A DNA stretch of 43,301 nt from positions 1 to 43,301 of IMG/VR virus record IMGVR_UViG_3300033064_000945; one strand, written 5' to 3'. Both the position numbers and the translations under genes were made by a program. Origin of the DNA: a virus. Below, in pieces: positions 32,815-39,703 of this stretch. The notes under the pieces were generated by a model, which was not told the DNA's origin, did not search any database, and saw only the letters and a program-made list of their open reading frames with translations. The first letter of the stretch is position 1, and the number at the start of each line of letters is the position of its first letter.

Positions 32815-33792
32815 TTACTCGCTCCCTTTCCCGGCTGGCGTCAAGGCCTTCATCGCGGCCTTCCAAACGGTGTCCCCTGTGCCGTCCTGCTTCAGTGTTC
32901 GGTACTGATCCTGCACCTTGCGTCCGAGGTCGCTGCGCAATGCCTTCCGGCCCTCCGGCGATAGCGTCTGGTCGGCATCGAGGCGGGCGATCTGCTCATG
33001 GACGTTGGCAACGGCTCGGCCAAACTCGTCTGCCTTGCGCTTCTCGTAGTCCTTGGCCTTGCGCGTGTCCTGGCGGCCGGTGAGGTAGTTGTCCAAGTGG
33101 CCGCAGGGTTTCCGCATCTGGGCTCCGGCGTAGTGGAGTGACATGGCATTAATGGCTGTAGCCTGCTCATCGGTGATCGTCATGGTGCCGTCCTTCATAT
33201 GCCCCTTCAGCGTGTTCTCGATGGCAGCGACGGGTACTCCCGCGAAGTCCGGATGACACTGTTTAATTGCGGCCACTGCCTCCCCGATCTTCATTCCCCC
33301 TCTAAGAGAATCAATACAAGAGTCTCCATCTCCATCTCCATCTCCTATGGAGAGCATAACCGAATCACCCTTTTTCGATGCAGTTGCACCCGATTTGGGA
33401 GTTTTGGCATTACCAGAATCGGGGTGATGCCGTGCCATTGCATTTTCCTTCGCAGTTCTGCGACGAGCAAGCTGCTTCAGTTTCTCCTTCCGGAGCCCGT
33501 TACTGACAAGCATATCCGGGTGGTCAGGATCGCCCTCAATGAGCAGCGGCTGGTACTTGTTCTGGATCTCCGCGAGGCTGGCTTGGACGCGCTCGATTGG
33601 ACGCTTCAGGACGACGACGGCAATGGCCTCTGGATCAGCAGGGCAGGTGTACTGGGTGGTCGAGTGCAGCCACATCCAGTTGATGATCTGGTGGTAGTCC
33701 CGGTAGGCCGCATCGCTCAGATGTTCTACGTGGGACATCCACTTGTCCGGGTAGTATTGGAACGCTGGGGCTCGCTTGCCGTCGTCAGTCAT
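32815..33792 (-). CDS. DUF1376-type replication protein (325 aa)
   Basis: N-terminal 70 residues (FQYYPDKWMSHVEHLSDAAY, then RDYHQIINWMWLHS) match DUF1376/YdaU-type domains, which open phage replication organiser or helicase-loader proteins (winged helix). A GDGDGDGD linker encoded by a hexanucleotide repeat separates it from a helical C-terminal region. Ribosome site GGAGG 10 bases upstream. Probable origin-binding or helicase-recruiting role, inferred from domain only. Confidence 0.75.
   Translation of the reverse strand: MTDDGKRAPAFQYYPDKWMSHVEHLSDAAYRDYHQIINWMWLHSTTQYTCPADPEAIAVVVLKRPIERVQASLAEIQNKYQPLLIEGDPDHPDMLVSNGLRKEKLKQLARRRTAKENAMARHHPDSGNAKTPKSGATASKKGDSVMLSIGDGDGDGDSCIDSLRGGMKIGEAVAAIKQCHPDFAGVPVAAIENTLKGHMKDGTMTITDEQATAINAMSLHYAGAQMRKPCGHLDNYLTGRQDTRKAKDYEKRKADEFGRAVANVHEQIARLDADQTLSPEGRKALRSDLGRKVQDQYRTLKQDGTGDTVWKAAMKALTPAGKGSE
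33323..33346. repeat. TCTCCA hexanucleotide microsatellite (3.8 copies)
   Basis: Encodes the GDGDGD linker of the DUF1376 protein. Copy-number change would alter linker length in frame. Confidence 0.7.
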
Positions 33793-33834
33793 TTGGCTTG
33801 GTCCTCCATCATGGCCAGTAGGGGCTCGGTCACG

Positions 33835-34026
33835 CTATCCCCCGTCGTTACAGTCCGAATCGGAATGCGGATCTGTCGGCGTGTCGTTGGGGTCGGTGCT
33901 GTGATCGTGACCGTCGCCAGAATCGTCGTCCCCGTCATAGCCGAAGTTATCAGCCCCAGACGTTTCCGACCCCGGACCATCGTAATTCCCGTCGCTGTCG
34001 TAATAACTGCTTCCACCACCACTCAT
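33835..34026 (-). CDS. Asp/Gly/Ser-rich microprotein (63 aa)
   Basis: MSGGGSSYYDSDGNYDGPGS, then DDDSGDGHDHSTDPND: extremely acidic, low complexity. Start 34026 lies one base after the upstream stop with GGGGGTGG before it. A competing GTG frame in the same place (33789-34022) gives a Thr/Val-rich sequence and ends on the next gene's ATG. I prefer the acidic frame because the YDSDGNYxGPG style recurs in real phage and bacterial proteins. Might mimic DNA or chelate calcium. Confidence 0.5.
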   Translation of the reverse strand: MSGGGSSYYDSDGNYDGPGSETSGADNFGYDGDDDSGDGHDHSTDPNDTPTDPHSDSDCNDGG

Positions 34027-34027
34027 G

Positions 34028-34204
34028 TTACCACCCCCTTTTTGTGCTCGCTGCCGTGGGCTTCTTCTTGCGCTCCCTGATCACGAGTATTGCGTTCCGC
34101 GATTGTTCAATCACCATTTGGTGGCACTCGATGCAGTAGCCGCCTACAAACGTGGTTCCATCCGTTTCCCGCTTCTTCCCGCAAAAATCGCAGTGTCCGT
34201 CCAT
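34028..34204 (-). CDS. small zinc-knuckle protein (58 aa)
   Basis: Start ATG 34204 overlaps the upstream TGA (TGATG). CDFCGKKRETDG ... YCIECHQ forms two CxxC pairs about 20 residues apart, a compact zinc ribbon, then a basic tail. Confidence 0.6.
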   Translation of the reverse strand: MDGHCDFCGKKRETDGTTFVGGYCIECHQMVIEQSRNAILVIRERKKKPTAASTKRGW

Positions 34205-34614
34205 CACGCTATCCCCTCCATCACGCACTGCTCGTTGACCCCGGCCCGCGTGTACCCGCCGTTCCGCCGCAGCCATTCCCTAGCTATGCCGCGGTTGGTC
34301 AGGCGGTACACCTTGACCTTGGCTCCTTTGCGAGTATCCCTGTCGCTCTTGTACTCAAGCTGCGCCCAGCCGCTCATCGTGCTACCCACCAGTACGGGCT
34401 CGATGACGCCAGCGGCCATCAACACCTTCGTTGCGCATCCTGGCGTGCTGTGGCTGCCGTCACGGTCCTCGTCGGGCACGATGTCCACGGTGAAGGTCGG
34501 GCTGTCCCGTTCGAGGGCGTGGTGGATCAGCGATCTCTGGAAGCGGAGGACGTGGCCAGGCTTCCACGCGCCTACCCGGTCCCTTGCTGTTGGGAAGTCG
34601 TTGGGGGTTGTCAT
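34204..34614 (-). CDS. hypothetical winged-helix-like protein (136 aa)
   Basis: ATGA-coupled. Basic sequence with KVYRLTNRGIAREWLRRNGG, the strand-helix ending of winged helix DNA-binding domains in small phage regulators, preceded by a helical region (TKVLMAAGVIEPVLVGSTMS). May bind DNA; not assigned to a family. Confidence 0.55.
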   Translation of the reverse strand: MTTPNDFPTARDRVGAWKPGHVLRFQRSLIHHALERDSPTFTVDIVPDEDRDGSHSTPGCATKVLMAAGVIEPVLVGSTMSGWAQLEYKSDRDTRKGAKVKVYRLTNRGIAREWLRRNGGYTRAGVNEQCVMEGIA

Positions 34615-34793
34615 GGATTATCCTCCCGTGGGTAGAAGTTGTCGCACGTCATCTTTCGCCCTACAGCTGGTCCCCACCTGCCGCGCCGTCCACACAGACA
34701 CCTAATCCGGTTCGACCATTTGTCGGGGCGGCTGCGATGGCAACAGTCCCAGCATGTCATCTCGCCCTTCCTTGCCTTGCGGTACTGCTTCAT
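34611..34793 (-). CDS. Cys-rich microprotein (60 aa)
   Basis: CWDCCHRS ... RCLCGRR ... MTCDNF: at least six Cys in 38 residues, likely one or two zinc sites, basic. ATGA-coupled at both ends. Confidence 0.55.
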   Translation of the reverse strand: MKQYRKARKGEMTCWDCCHRSRPDKWSNRIRCLCGRRGRWGPAVGRKMTCDNFYPREDNP

Positions 34794-35467
34794 GGCTCAT
34801 CCTCCATTACCGCCGTTATGAACGCCGCCGCATGTTTTCCCATCCATTCGGTGTAGACTGGAGGGATCGCTTGCGACAATTCCGCGCCTGTCATCCAGTC
34901 AATTCTCATCGCCTCGCGCCGTTGTTCCGTGGTGAAGTCTTGTGTGTTCACCGTGCGCCTGCGGTCGCGACCATGCCCACCATACACGCCGATTACACGC
35001 GGCTTCATCCGATGGCGGCACGGCGGAACCAGTACGTATCCCCACGACAATTCAAAGAGACGGTGCCGCCACAATTCTGCATCTCCCGACCCGAGGCCGA
35101 ACATCGTCCCGCAGAGGATAACCGGAGAGACGAGCGGAGCGCCTTCCACGTTCTCAATGATGTACGGTTTATCCGATTCCTTTAGGAGTTTCCGTGTCGG
35201 CCCGATCAGATCCTTGTGCTTTTTCGCATTCCACATATGCTTCAGATCGCAGTGGGCTTGGCACGGCGGGCTTGCGTGTATCAGGTCGTACTCATGGCCG
35301 TGCTCGCGCAGGAACACCAGCGCGTCCCCCTCGATGAATCTGTGCGGGTTGTGTGGTTGCGGGCGGTTGTCAACCCCCGTCACGTCAAACCCGGCACGGC
35401 GATATCCTTCACCAGCCCCACCGGCCCCACAGAACAGGTCAAGACATCTAAGACCAGCATTCCTCAC
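34790..35467 (-). CDS. short C5 cytosine DNA methyltransferase-like protein (225 aa, GTG start)
   Basis: GTG 35467 overlaps the upstream TGA. Motif I DLFCGAGGAGEGYRRAGFDV, motif IV ASPPCQ with catalytic Cys69, motif VI IENVEG, a RHRLFEL box like motif VIII and QAIPPVYTEWMG at motif X. It transfers a methyl group from S-adenosylmethionine to cytosine C5. At 225 residues the target-recognition region is nearly absent, as in compact phage enzymes of this class. Possibly protects phage DNA from restriction. A long second copy of the fold lies at 41.2-42.6 kb. Confidence 0.85.
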   Translation of the reverse strand: MRNAGLRCLDLFCGAGGAGEGYRRAGFDVTGVDNRPQPHNPHRFIEGDALVFLREHGHEYDLIHASPPCQAHCDLKHMWNAKKHKDLIGPTRKLLKESDKPYIIENVEGAPLVSPVILCGTMFGLGSGDAELWRHRLFELSWGYVLVPPCRHRMKPRVIGVYGGHGRDRRRTVNTQDFTTEQRREAMRIDWMTGAELSQAIPPVYTEWMGKHAAAFITAVMEDEP

Positions 35468-36261
35468 GCCTCATCCTCCCCGGTTGTGCTAATGCGCCCC
35501 TTCAGTGCCTCCAGTCGCCCAAGCAGTTTTTGGGTGACGCTATCATCGATGTTGATCCGCACGCCATCCCACCGCAGCGCCTGTTCGAGGCTCTCGGCAT
35601 CGGCAAACATGCCCTCGTCAAACAGGTAGCCCAAGACACCGCGCACCACAGATTTCAATGTTCGCGTGCGTTTTCTGTCCGTCTCCATGGCATTATGGCT
35701 GCACATCATGTCGCGGAGGGCGCGATGTCGCGTGCGATGGTCCCGGCGGATTCCGACCTGGGCGATGAAGTCGGCCATGTCGCCGGGGTGCTGGGCGTGC
35801 TCTGTTCCCGGCGCGGCCTTGATTAGAGTCCTACCGTCCTCGCTCATGTGTAATTCGCCCCATCCGCCACTGATGTAGCCAACGTCATTCCAGAGTGCAT
35901 GAGGCGCGGCCAGATAACAGTAGGTCGCGGGGAGACTGGCGGCTTTGATCTTCCGCTCCATGTCGCCCATCAAGTCGGCCTTCGTGATCTTGACCTCAAC
36001 CAGCACTGTAACAAGCCCGCCGATGCGCTGCCGCCAGTGGCGGAACACGTCATAGATTTCTTTCGATGGTTGCCCAAACCGCTTGTGCCACTTGGCGTAC
36101 CTGAATTCCGTCTGTGTCGGATAGCAGTACGACGCTAGATCCGCAATCCATGATGCCGCGACAGGCACCTCGGACTCCACGGGCTTACACCCTATGGCGT
36201 CGAGGTAACTTGCCGCCGTTGCCGTGATCCGCTGCGTCAGTGCTGTCTTGTTCTGGTCCAT
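35464..36261 (-). CDS. PD-(D/E)XK nuclease-like protein, MmcB style (265 aa)
   Basis: Residues 38-100 have IADL (Asp41), VLVEVKITKADLMGD with Glu89, Lys91 and Asp100. The EVKxTxxD spacing matches MmcB-like putative nucleases and other PD-(D/E)XK enzymes, which cut or repair DNA. A Tyr/Leu/His-rich alpha/beta middle and helical C-terminus follow. Overlaps the methyltransferase (GTGA), so a functional link (modification with cleavage) is possible but untested. Confidence 0.65.
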   Translation of the reverse strand: MDQNKTALTQRITATAASYLDAIGCKPVESEVPVAASWIADLASYCYPTQTEFRYAKWHKRFGQPSKEIYDVFRHWRQRIGGLVTVLVEVKITKADLMGDMERKIKAASLPATYCYLAAPHALWNDVGYISGGWGELHMSEDGRTLIKAAPGTEHAQHPGDMADFIAQVGIRRDHRTRHRALRDMMCSHNAMETDRKRTRTLKSVVRGVLGYLFDEGMFADAESLEQALRWDGVRINIDDSVTQKLLGRLEALKGRISTTGEDEA

Positions 36262-36319
36262 CGCCCCTTATCCTCCCCGGTTGTCTTGCGAACATAGCAA
36301 CTTGGTGCCGCCGTGTCCA

Positions 36320-36517
36320 TCAGGTTGTGCTGCGCTCCGACTTAGCCTTATCCTTCTCTGCCAGATCGCGGTACTTCTGCCAGTAATCCCTGAATGCGAG
36401 GCGCAGCCGGTCTTCGTTCTGGCAGTCCGCCCGACGGATACATTGCGCCAACGCTTTCACAAAGCCGCCGCCGTACTTGTCCATTGCTTCGACTACTTCA
36501 AGTGCATCGTCTCTCAT
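36320..36517 (-). CDS. hypothetical protein (65 aa)
   Basis: Helical, charged (DRLRLAFRDYWQKYRDLAEK) with one Cys pair. ATGA overlap with the downstream end of the ribbon-helix-helix candidate. No family recognised. Confidence 0.5.
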   Translation of the reverse strand: MRDDALEVVEAMDKYGGGFVKALAQCIRRADCQNEDRLRLAFRDYWQKYRDLAEKDKAKSERSTT

Positions 36518-36705
36518 GTCTCATCCCCCTCTACTACATCATGCAGGTCAACGTCCTCTGGCTGCCTGCCCATTTCCTTGTTTAACGTATGACGTAATAC
36601 CGCCGCCGCGCTCGTCTTGTTGATGGCAGCCAGCGCGGAAAGGTACTTGATATGGGCCTTCTCCAACCAGAATGACGTGCGCTCCATGCCTCGGTTTGGC
36701 CGCAT
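36514..36705 (-). CDS. ribbon-helix-helix-like regulator (63 aa)
   Basis: MERTSFWLEKAHIKYLSALA then INKTSAAAVLRHTLNKEM fits the short strand plus two helices of Arc/CopG-type DNA-binding proteins. Such proteins repress phage early promoters. The start could also be Met7. Confidence 0.6.
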   Translation of the reverse strand: MRPNRGMERTSFWLEKAHIKYLSALAAINKTSAAAVLRHTLNKEMGRQPEDVDLHDVVEGDET

Positions 36706-36716
36706 AACGTATTACC

Positions 36717-36893
36717 TTACTCGCCGCTTGCGATTTGCTCCGTGCGGATGTCAATGAGTTCCTGCAGGAGTCTGTTTTTGGCGAGTGCGACCAGCCGCAG
36801 GTGGTCGCCCCCCTCGGGCTCGGTCTCCAGTTCTGCCTGCTTCTTGGTTATAAACACGCGCCTGTATAGTTCGGTCAGCATGGCATCGCTCAT
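36717..36893 (-). CDS. hypothetical small helical protein (58 aa)
   Basis: Start ATG 36893 overlaps the NinG stop (ATGA); the longer in-frame extension is inside that gene. MSDAMLTELYRRVFITKKQA is helical; no motif. Confidence 0.55.
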   Translation of the reverse strand: MSDAMLTELYRRVFITKKQAELETEPEGGDHLRLVALAKNRLLQELIDIRTEQIASGE

Positions 36894-37441
36894 GGTGTTC
36901 CTCCGTATGGTTTGCGTGTCCGCATCATCGTCTCGATTCGGTCCATCCACAGCTTCATCATCTCGCGCAGTTCGTGCTCCGTGAACTGGCGCTGCTCCTT
37001 GTTCTTGGCGCGGATCTCGGCCATCACTTCCTTGCCGTAGGTCTTCTCCATGAATTCAGTGTAAGCTGGACCCTCACCCTGACCCCAAAGATTGCACGTT
37101 CGACATTGCCCATGCACACCCCTCTCGTCGAAGAGTACGGCATTCCTGCGCCCCGTCAGCCAGTGACCTGCCTGGAGCGCCTTAAAGTCGTAAGGACGCC
37201 CACAGGTCACACAGCGCCCTCGTCCGGGGTCACCTGTGGCCTGTAGGCAGTCACGCATCCGTATCATCCTGCTGAAGATCCTCCAGGCTTCAGCCTTGGC
37301 AGCCTTCACCGTTCCTGCGCGGGGGGTCTTCCGTAGCTTGGTCTTGGCTTTGAGCGGGGTCTTCCTCCGAATGGTCGAGTTGCGGACCATGCCGCTCTTC
37401 GCCTTCAGCTTCGCGAACGCTTTCTCAGACATCTTCAGCAT
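36890..37441 (-). CDS. ninG: NinG-like recombination nuclease (183 aa)
   Basis: Basic N-terminus (KTPLKAKTKLRKTPRAG) then CVTCGRPYDFKALQAGHWLT with CxxC at 77-80 and His93, and VHGQCRTCNLWGQGEGPAYT with His110, Cys113 and Cys116. This is the NinG/Rap family: HNH-related, structure-selective, acts on recombination intermediates in lambda. Fits the ERF, exonuclease and SSB set in this phage. Another start at the third codon (37432) is possible. Confidence 0.85.
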   Translation of the reverse strand: MLKMSEKAFAKLKAKSGMVRNSTIRRKTPLKAKTKLRKTPRAGTVKAAKAEAWRIFSRMIRMRDCLQATGDPGRGRCVTCGRPYDFKALQAGHWLTGRRNAVLFDERGVHGQCRTCNLWGQGEGPAYTEFMEKTYGKEVMAEIRAKNKEQRQFTEHELREMMKLWMDRIETMMRTRKPYGGTP

Positions 37442-37719
37442 CGTTGTCCCAAGTGCGAGTCGGGGATATAGATCCAGTAATCGTATCCCCGTTGTTCAGC
37501 GAAATGGTGACTCTTCACATCGTGGAGTTTCCGACCGTACACGACGCACCGAAGAAACCCTTTTGGGACGCGGCATTTGGCCTGCTCGCGGACAAGTATT
37601 TCTGCAACTTCCCACATTTCGCAACCGGCAGTGCGCTGTCTGTCATGCAGGCAATAGTCTCCGATCACCGCATGGGGGTCGAATCCGGCCTTCTTGGGTT
37701 TCTTCTTTGTTTTCTTCAT
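37435..37719 (-). CDS. hypothetical protein (94 aa)
   Basis: Basic start (MKKTKKKPKKAGFDPHAV) and several Cys/His (YCLHDRQRTAGCEMWEVAEI). Begins one base after the SMC-like gene stop. No family. Confidence 0.5.
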   Translation of the reverse strand: MKKTKKKPKKAGFDPHAVIGDYCLHDRQRTAGCEMWEVAEILVREQAKCRVPKGFLRCVVYGRKLHDVKSHHFAEQRGYDYWIYIPDSHLGQRC

Positions 37720-37720
37720 C

Positions 37721-38155
37721 CTACCCTACGTCGATCACGTTCCATGATCCTTCGTCTGCGAGCACCGCCCCACCGTGGCATGTCAGCACGATCACCTGCG
37801 CGTCGACATGTGCCAGACGCTCGAGCATGCGGTCCATGTTGTCCGTGTCGACTTCCGCCGCCTCGATGATCACCGGAGCCTTGGGGTTGATGGCGTACCC
37901 GAATGCCCCATCGAACTGTGATCGCTCTCCCCCGCTCAGTGTGTTGCGACTGACAGCCTTCCTGTCAGGGCGTATCCATGATATGTGCAGCTTGCGTCCG
38001 TCGTCTTCCATCCCCAGTGCGCCTTCGGGCAGGATCTCGGAGGATCGTGTCGCCAGCGTCTGGACCGCATCGTTGACCATTCCGGTGACCACTTCCTTGG
38101 CCTGGGCCAGATCATCTGCCGCAACTGCCAAATGGTTGTTGTTTTCACGATTCAT
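37721..38155 (-). CDS. C-terminal half of an SMC/Rad50/RecN-like ATPase (144 aa), apparently split
   Basis: Contains the ABC signature NTLSGGERSQFDGAFGYAI, then a Walker B-like PVIIEAAEVDTDNMDRMLER and a D-loop/H-loop QVIVLTCHGGA. A full Rad50/SMC-type ATPase also needs Walker A, which is absent from this frame and from the neighbouring ORFs. The start shown (ATG 38155) has no good ribosome site and lies inside the end of an HNH endonuclease gene. This looks like the 3' part of a gene interrupted by that element; N-terminal half not found in this window. Confidence 0.7.
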   Translation of the reverse strand: MNRENNNHLAVAADDLAQAKEVVTGMVNDAVQTLATRSSEILPEGALGMEDDGRKLHISWIRPDRKAVSRNTLSGGERSQFDGAFGYAINPKAPVIIEAAEVDTDNMDRMLERLAHVDAQVIVLTCHGGAVLADEGSWNVIDVG

Positions 38156-38720
38156 CAGGGAAATTCGCCCTTGCATGCTGCCCGTGGAGCCGCCGCGCTG
38201 CCGCATCATAGACTCGTGCCGCCTCTTCGGCAGACGAGTAACAGCCCAAGTATATCCGTTTGCTATGATCTGAGATCCTTGCCATCCACGGCCTCCCGCA
38301 ACAGCCGTCGTCATGGCGTATCCCGATAAACCCAGACGGGTTTGGTCTTGGCGCTCCCCTTTGGGTGTTCGTGCCGCACGTAACGACCCGCATGTTTCCG
38401 CGGCGGTTGTCTAATCCGTTACCATTGATGTGATCTACGACCATAGGCCGGGGTGGGCACTCTCCGATAATCTCGTGATGCATCCGGCGCTTGCGGACCT
38501 TGCAGTGCTTCCTGCCTCCCCCGAGGTAGATGCCTCGGTGGGCATACCAGATGCTCGCACTGGTCATATCAACACACCAGCGGTGGAGTGCAATCAAGTC
38601 GAAGTCATCGGGAGATATCAGTGCCGTCTGTCCCTTGGTCAACGGGATGACGCAGTATGGCCCTTCGTTGTCCTCGTAGATCCTGCGTGTGGCGTGGCGG
38701 TTGTAGGCGGTATTCGGCAT
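38145..38720 (-). CDS. HNH-AP2 homing endonuclease (191 aa)
   Basis: Start ATG 38720 with GGAGG 6 bases upstream. Layout: TKGQTALISPDDFDLIALHR, then MHHEIIGECPP, VVDHINGNGLDNRRGNMRVV (HNH core with DHxNGxxLDNR), then an AP2 domain WMARISDHSKRIYLGCYSS ... AARVYDAAARRLHGQHAR. This is a mobile HNH-AP2 homing endonuclease that cuts intronless or elementless alleles. It overlaps the ATPase fragment by 11 bases. Confidence 0.9.
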   Translation of the reverse strand: MPNTAYNRHATRRIYEDNEGPYCVIPLTKGQTALISPDDFDLIALHRWCVDMTSASIWYAHRGIYLGGGRKHCKVRKRRMHHEIIGECPPRPMVVDHINGNGLDNRRGNMRVVTCGTNTQRGAPRPNPSGFIGIRHDDGCCGRPWMARISDHSKRIYLGCYSSAEEAARVYDAAARRLHGQHARANFPDES

Positions 38721-38739
38721 GGTGTTCCTCCAGAAGTAA

Positions 38740-38831
38740 GCGGACCCCTCCGGGTGTGACAACCAGTGCCCGGTGACGGGCATGAGGTTCCCTCGGGGGT
38801 CCGCAGTTCTTCTAGGCATACTGGTTGTCAC
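38740..38831 (-). ncRNA. pseudoknot-capable structured leader
   Basis: GCGGACCCC (38740-38748) pairs perfectly with GGGGTCCGC (38796-38804), 9 bp; GTGACAACCAGT (38756-38767) pairs perfectly with ACTGGTTGTCAC (38820-38831), 12 bp, and its 3' arm lies outside the first stem, which makes a pseudoknot. Two further hairpins sit between: GCCCG/CGGGC at 38768-38781 and GAGG/CCTC at 38784-38794. The 92-base element ends 19 bases before the HNH-AP2 start. Confidence 0.55.
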
Positions 38832-38837
38832 TCTTTC

Positions 38838-38865
38838 ACCGTAGCCGATCCGTCCTGAAAGTCAA
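38838..38865 (-). promoter_or_regulatory. candidate promoter for the HNH-AP2 gene
   Basis: Minus strand TTGACT (38865-38860), 16-base spacer, TACGGT (38843-38838). It overlaps the stop of the gene to the right; -10 is weak. Confidence 0.35.
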
Positions 38866-39125
38866 TCACAATTGACAGGCGTCCTCACGCTCACGAAGCA
38901 CTCGTATGCGGCGTTGCAGTCTGGCTGTCCCCGCAGGGGTCGTTTAAAGGCGGCGTGCTTGCATACCTCCGCTACCCACTCGGGTGCCTCAACGGCTATC
39001 CCTGGCCTGATCGCGAGCATGCGGCCATTAAGCGAAACGTATATGTTTCTCTGCCGCTTCCGTGGTTTCCCGTCCTTGCGAAGCTGCGGTGGGAATATCA
39101 ATCGGACTGTCTTAGGCTTGCTCAT
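38862..39125 (-). CDS. hypothetical protein (87 aa)
   Basis: Start ATG 39125 with GAGGTAGACG upstream. Basic and beta-like (VRLIFPPQLRKDGKPRKRQR, RNIYVSLNGRMLAIRP) with Cys near the end. No family; its stop overlaps a promoter-like element. Confidence 0.5.
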   Translation of the reverse strand: MSKPKTVRLIFPPQLRKDGKPRKRQRNIYVSLNGRMLAIRPGIAVEAPEWVAEVCKHAAFKRPLRGQPDCNAAYECFVSVRTPVNCD

Positions 39126-39184
39126 CGTCTACCTCTATTATGGCTACCCACTCAGGGTGAAGGCTATACAATTCGTCAAGCGTA

Positions 39185-39265
39185 GATGAGGGACCCGGAT
39201 TCTCACCGGGACTTCCTGCAACGTAGGCGGTCGCTGCTGGCGTGCCGTTTACACCATCCCTCATC
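39185..39265 (-). tRNA. tRNA-like cloverleaf with non-canonical anticodon and T loop
   Basis: Minus strand: 9-bp perfect terminal stem (GATGAGGGA / TCCCTCATC), a D arm GGTG/CGCC with loop TAAACGGCA (A14-, GG- and A21-like), an anticodon-position arm GCAGCG/CGTTGC with an 8-base loop, and a T arm CCCGG/CCGGG with a 7-base loop TGAGAAT. Body length is about 77 bases. No TTC in the T loop, no T33, no CCA and the acceptor is long, so it is not a standard tRNA. No anticodon can be assigned. Confidence 0.45.
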
Positions 39266-39273
39266 ACATTCAC

Positions 39274-39702
39274 CTATCCGCGAGATTGCTGTAGACGACA
39301 GATCCGGTTTTCCAACCGCAGGATGTCCCGCGCTATGAACCAGAGGTCCTCTTGGACTGTCTTGATGGCGTCGGTATTGGCAAGGGTTTCATGGCTCCAT
39401 GCCTCGATGGCACGGTCCCGTTCCTCTGAATCTGGCGGGTCTGGGATCATGCGTTCTACCCGCCTGACCAAATCACGACACTCCGGGCGCCTGTCCATTG
39501 TCTCTATCAGATCGATCAGGCTGGCCTTCACGTCGTCGGTCATGTCACCAGGAGCAGGCGTGGTGCTGGGGTTCTCGTCGACAAGCGCGGTCTCTCGCTG
39601 TAGACGAGACTCCAACAGCTGCGCGGCCGCGCCTGATATCATCCTCATCAGAACGAGGCGCGACTCCAGGGATACCAGTAGTGCTCTCTCGGCCTCTGTC
39701 AT
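39274..39702 (-). CDS. hypothetical helical protein (142 aa)
   Basis: Start ATG 39702 is one base after the YqaJ stop. Helix-rich, charged (RALLVSLESRLVLMRMISGA, DLVRRVERMIPDPPDSEERD, DILRLENRICRLQQ), likely a coiled coil. No signal or motif. Adjacent to the recombination genes, so possibly a partner. Confidence 0.55.
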   Translation of the reverse strand: MTEAERALLVSLESRLVLMRMISGAAAQLLESRLQRETALVDENPSTTPAPGDMTDDVKASLIDLIETMDRRPECRDLVRRVERMIPDPPDSEERDRAIEAWSHETLANTDAIKTVQEDLWFIARDILRLENRICRLQQSRG

Positions 39703-39703
39703 A

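Noticed and set aside
33789-34022. GTG-started 77-codon frame overlapping the Asp/Gly/Ser-rich microprotein, ending in ATGA with the DUF1376 start
   Set aside because: The product is Thr/Val low-complexity, has no separate ribosome site, and the acidic frame starts at an ATG just after the upstream stop with a good site. The coupling ATGA makes the call uncertain, so I left it out as a gene.
39185-39265. Selenocysteine tRNA, because of the long acceptor stem
   Set aside because: No TCA anticodon, no long variable arm, and a 4-bp rather than 6-bp D stem.
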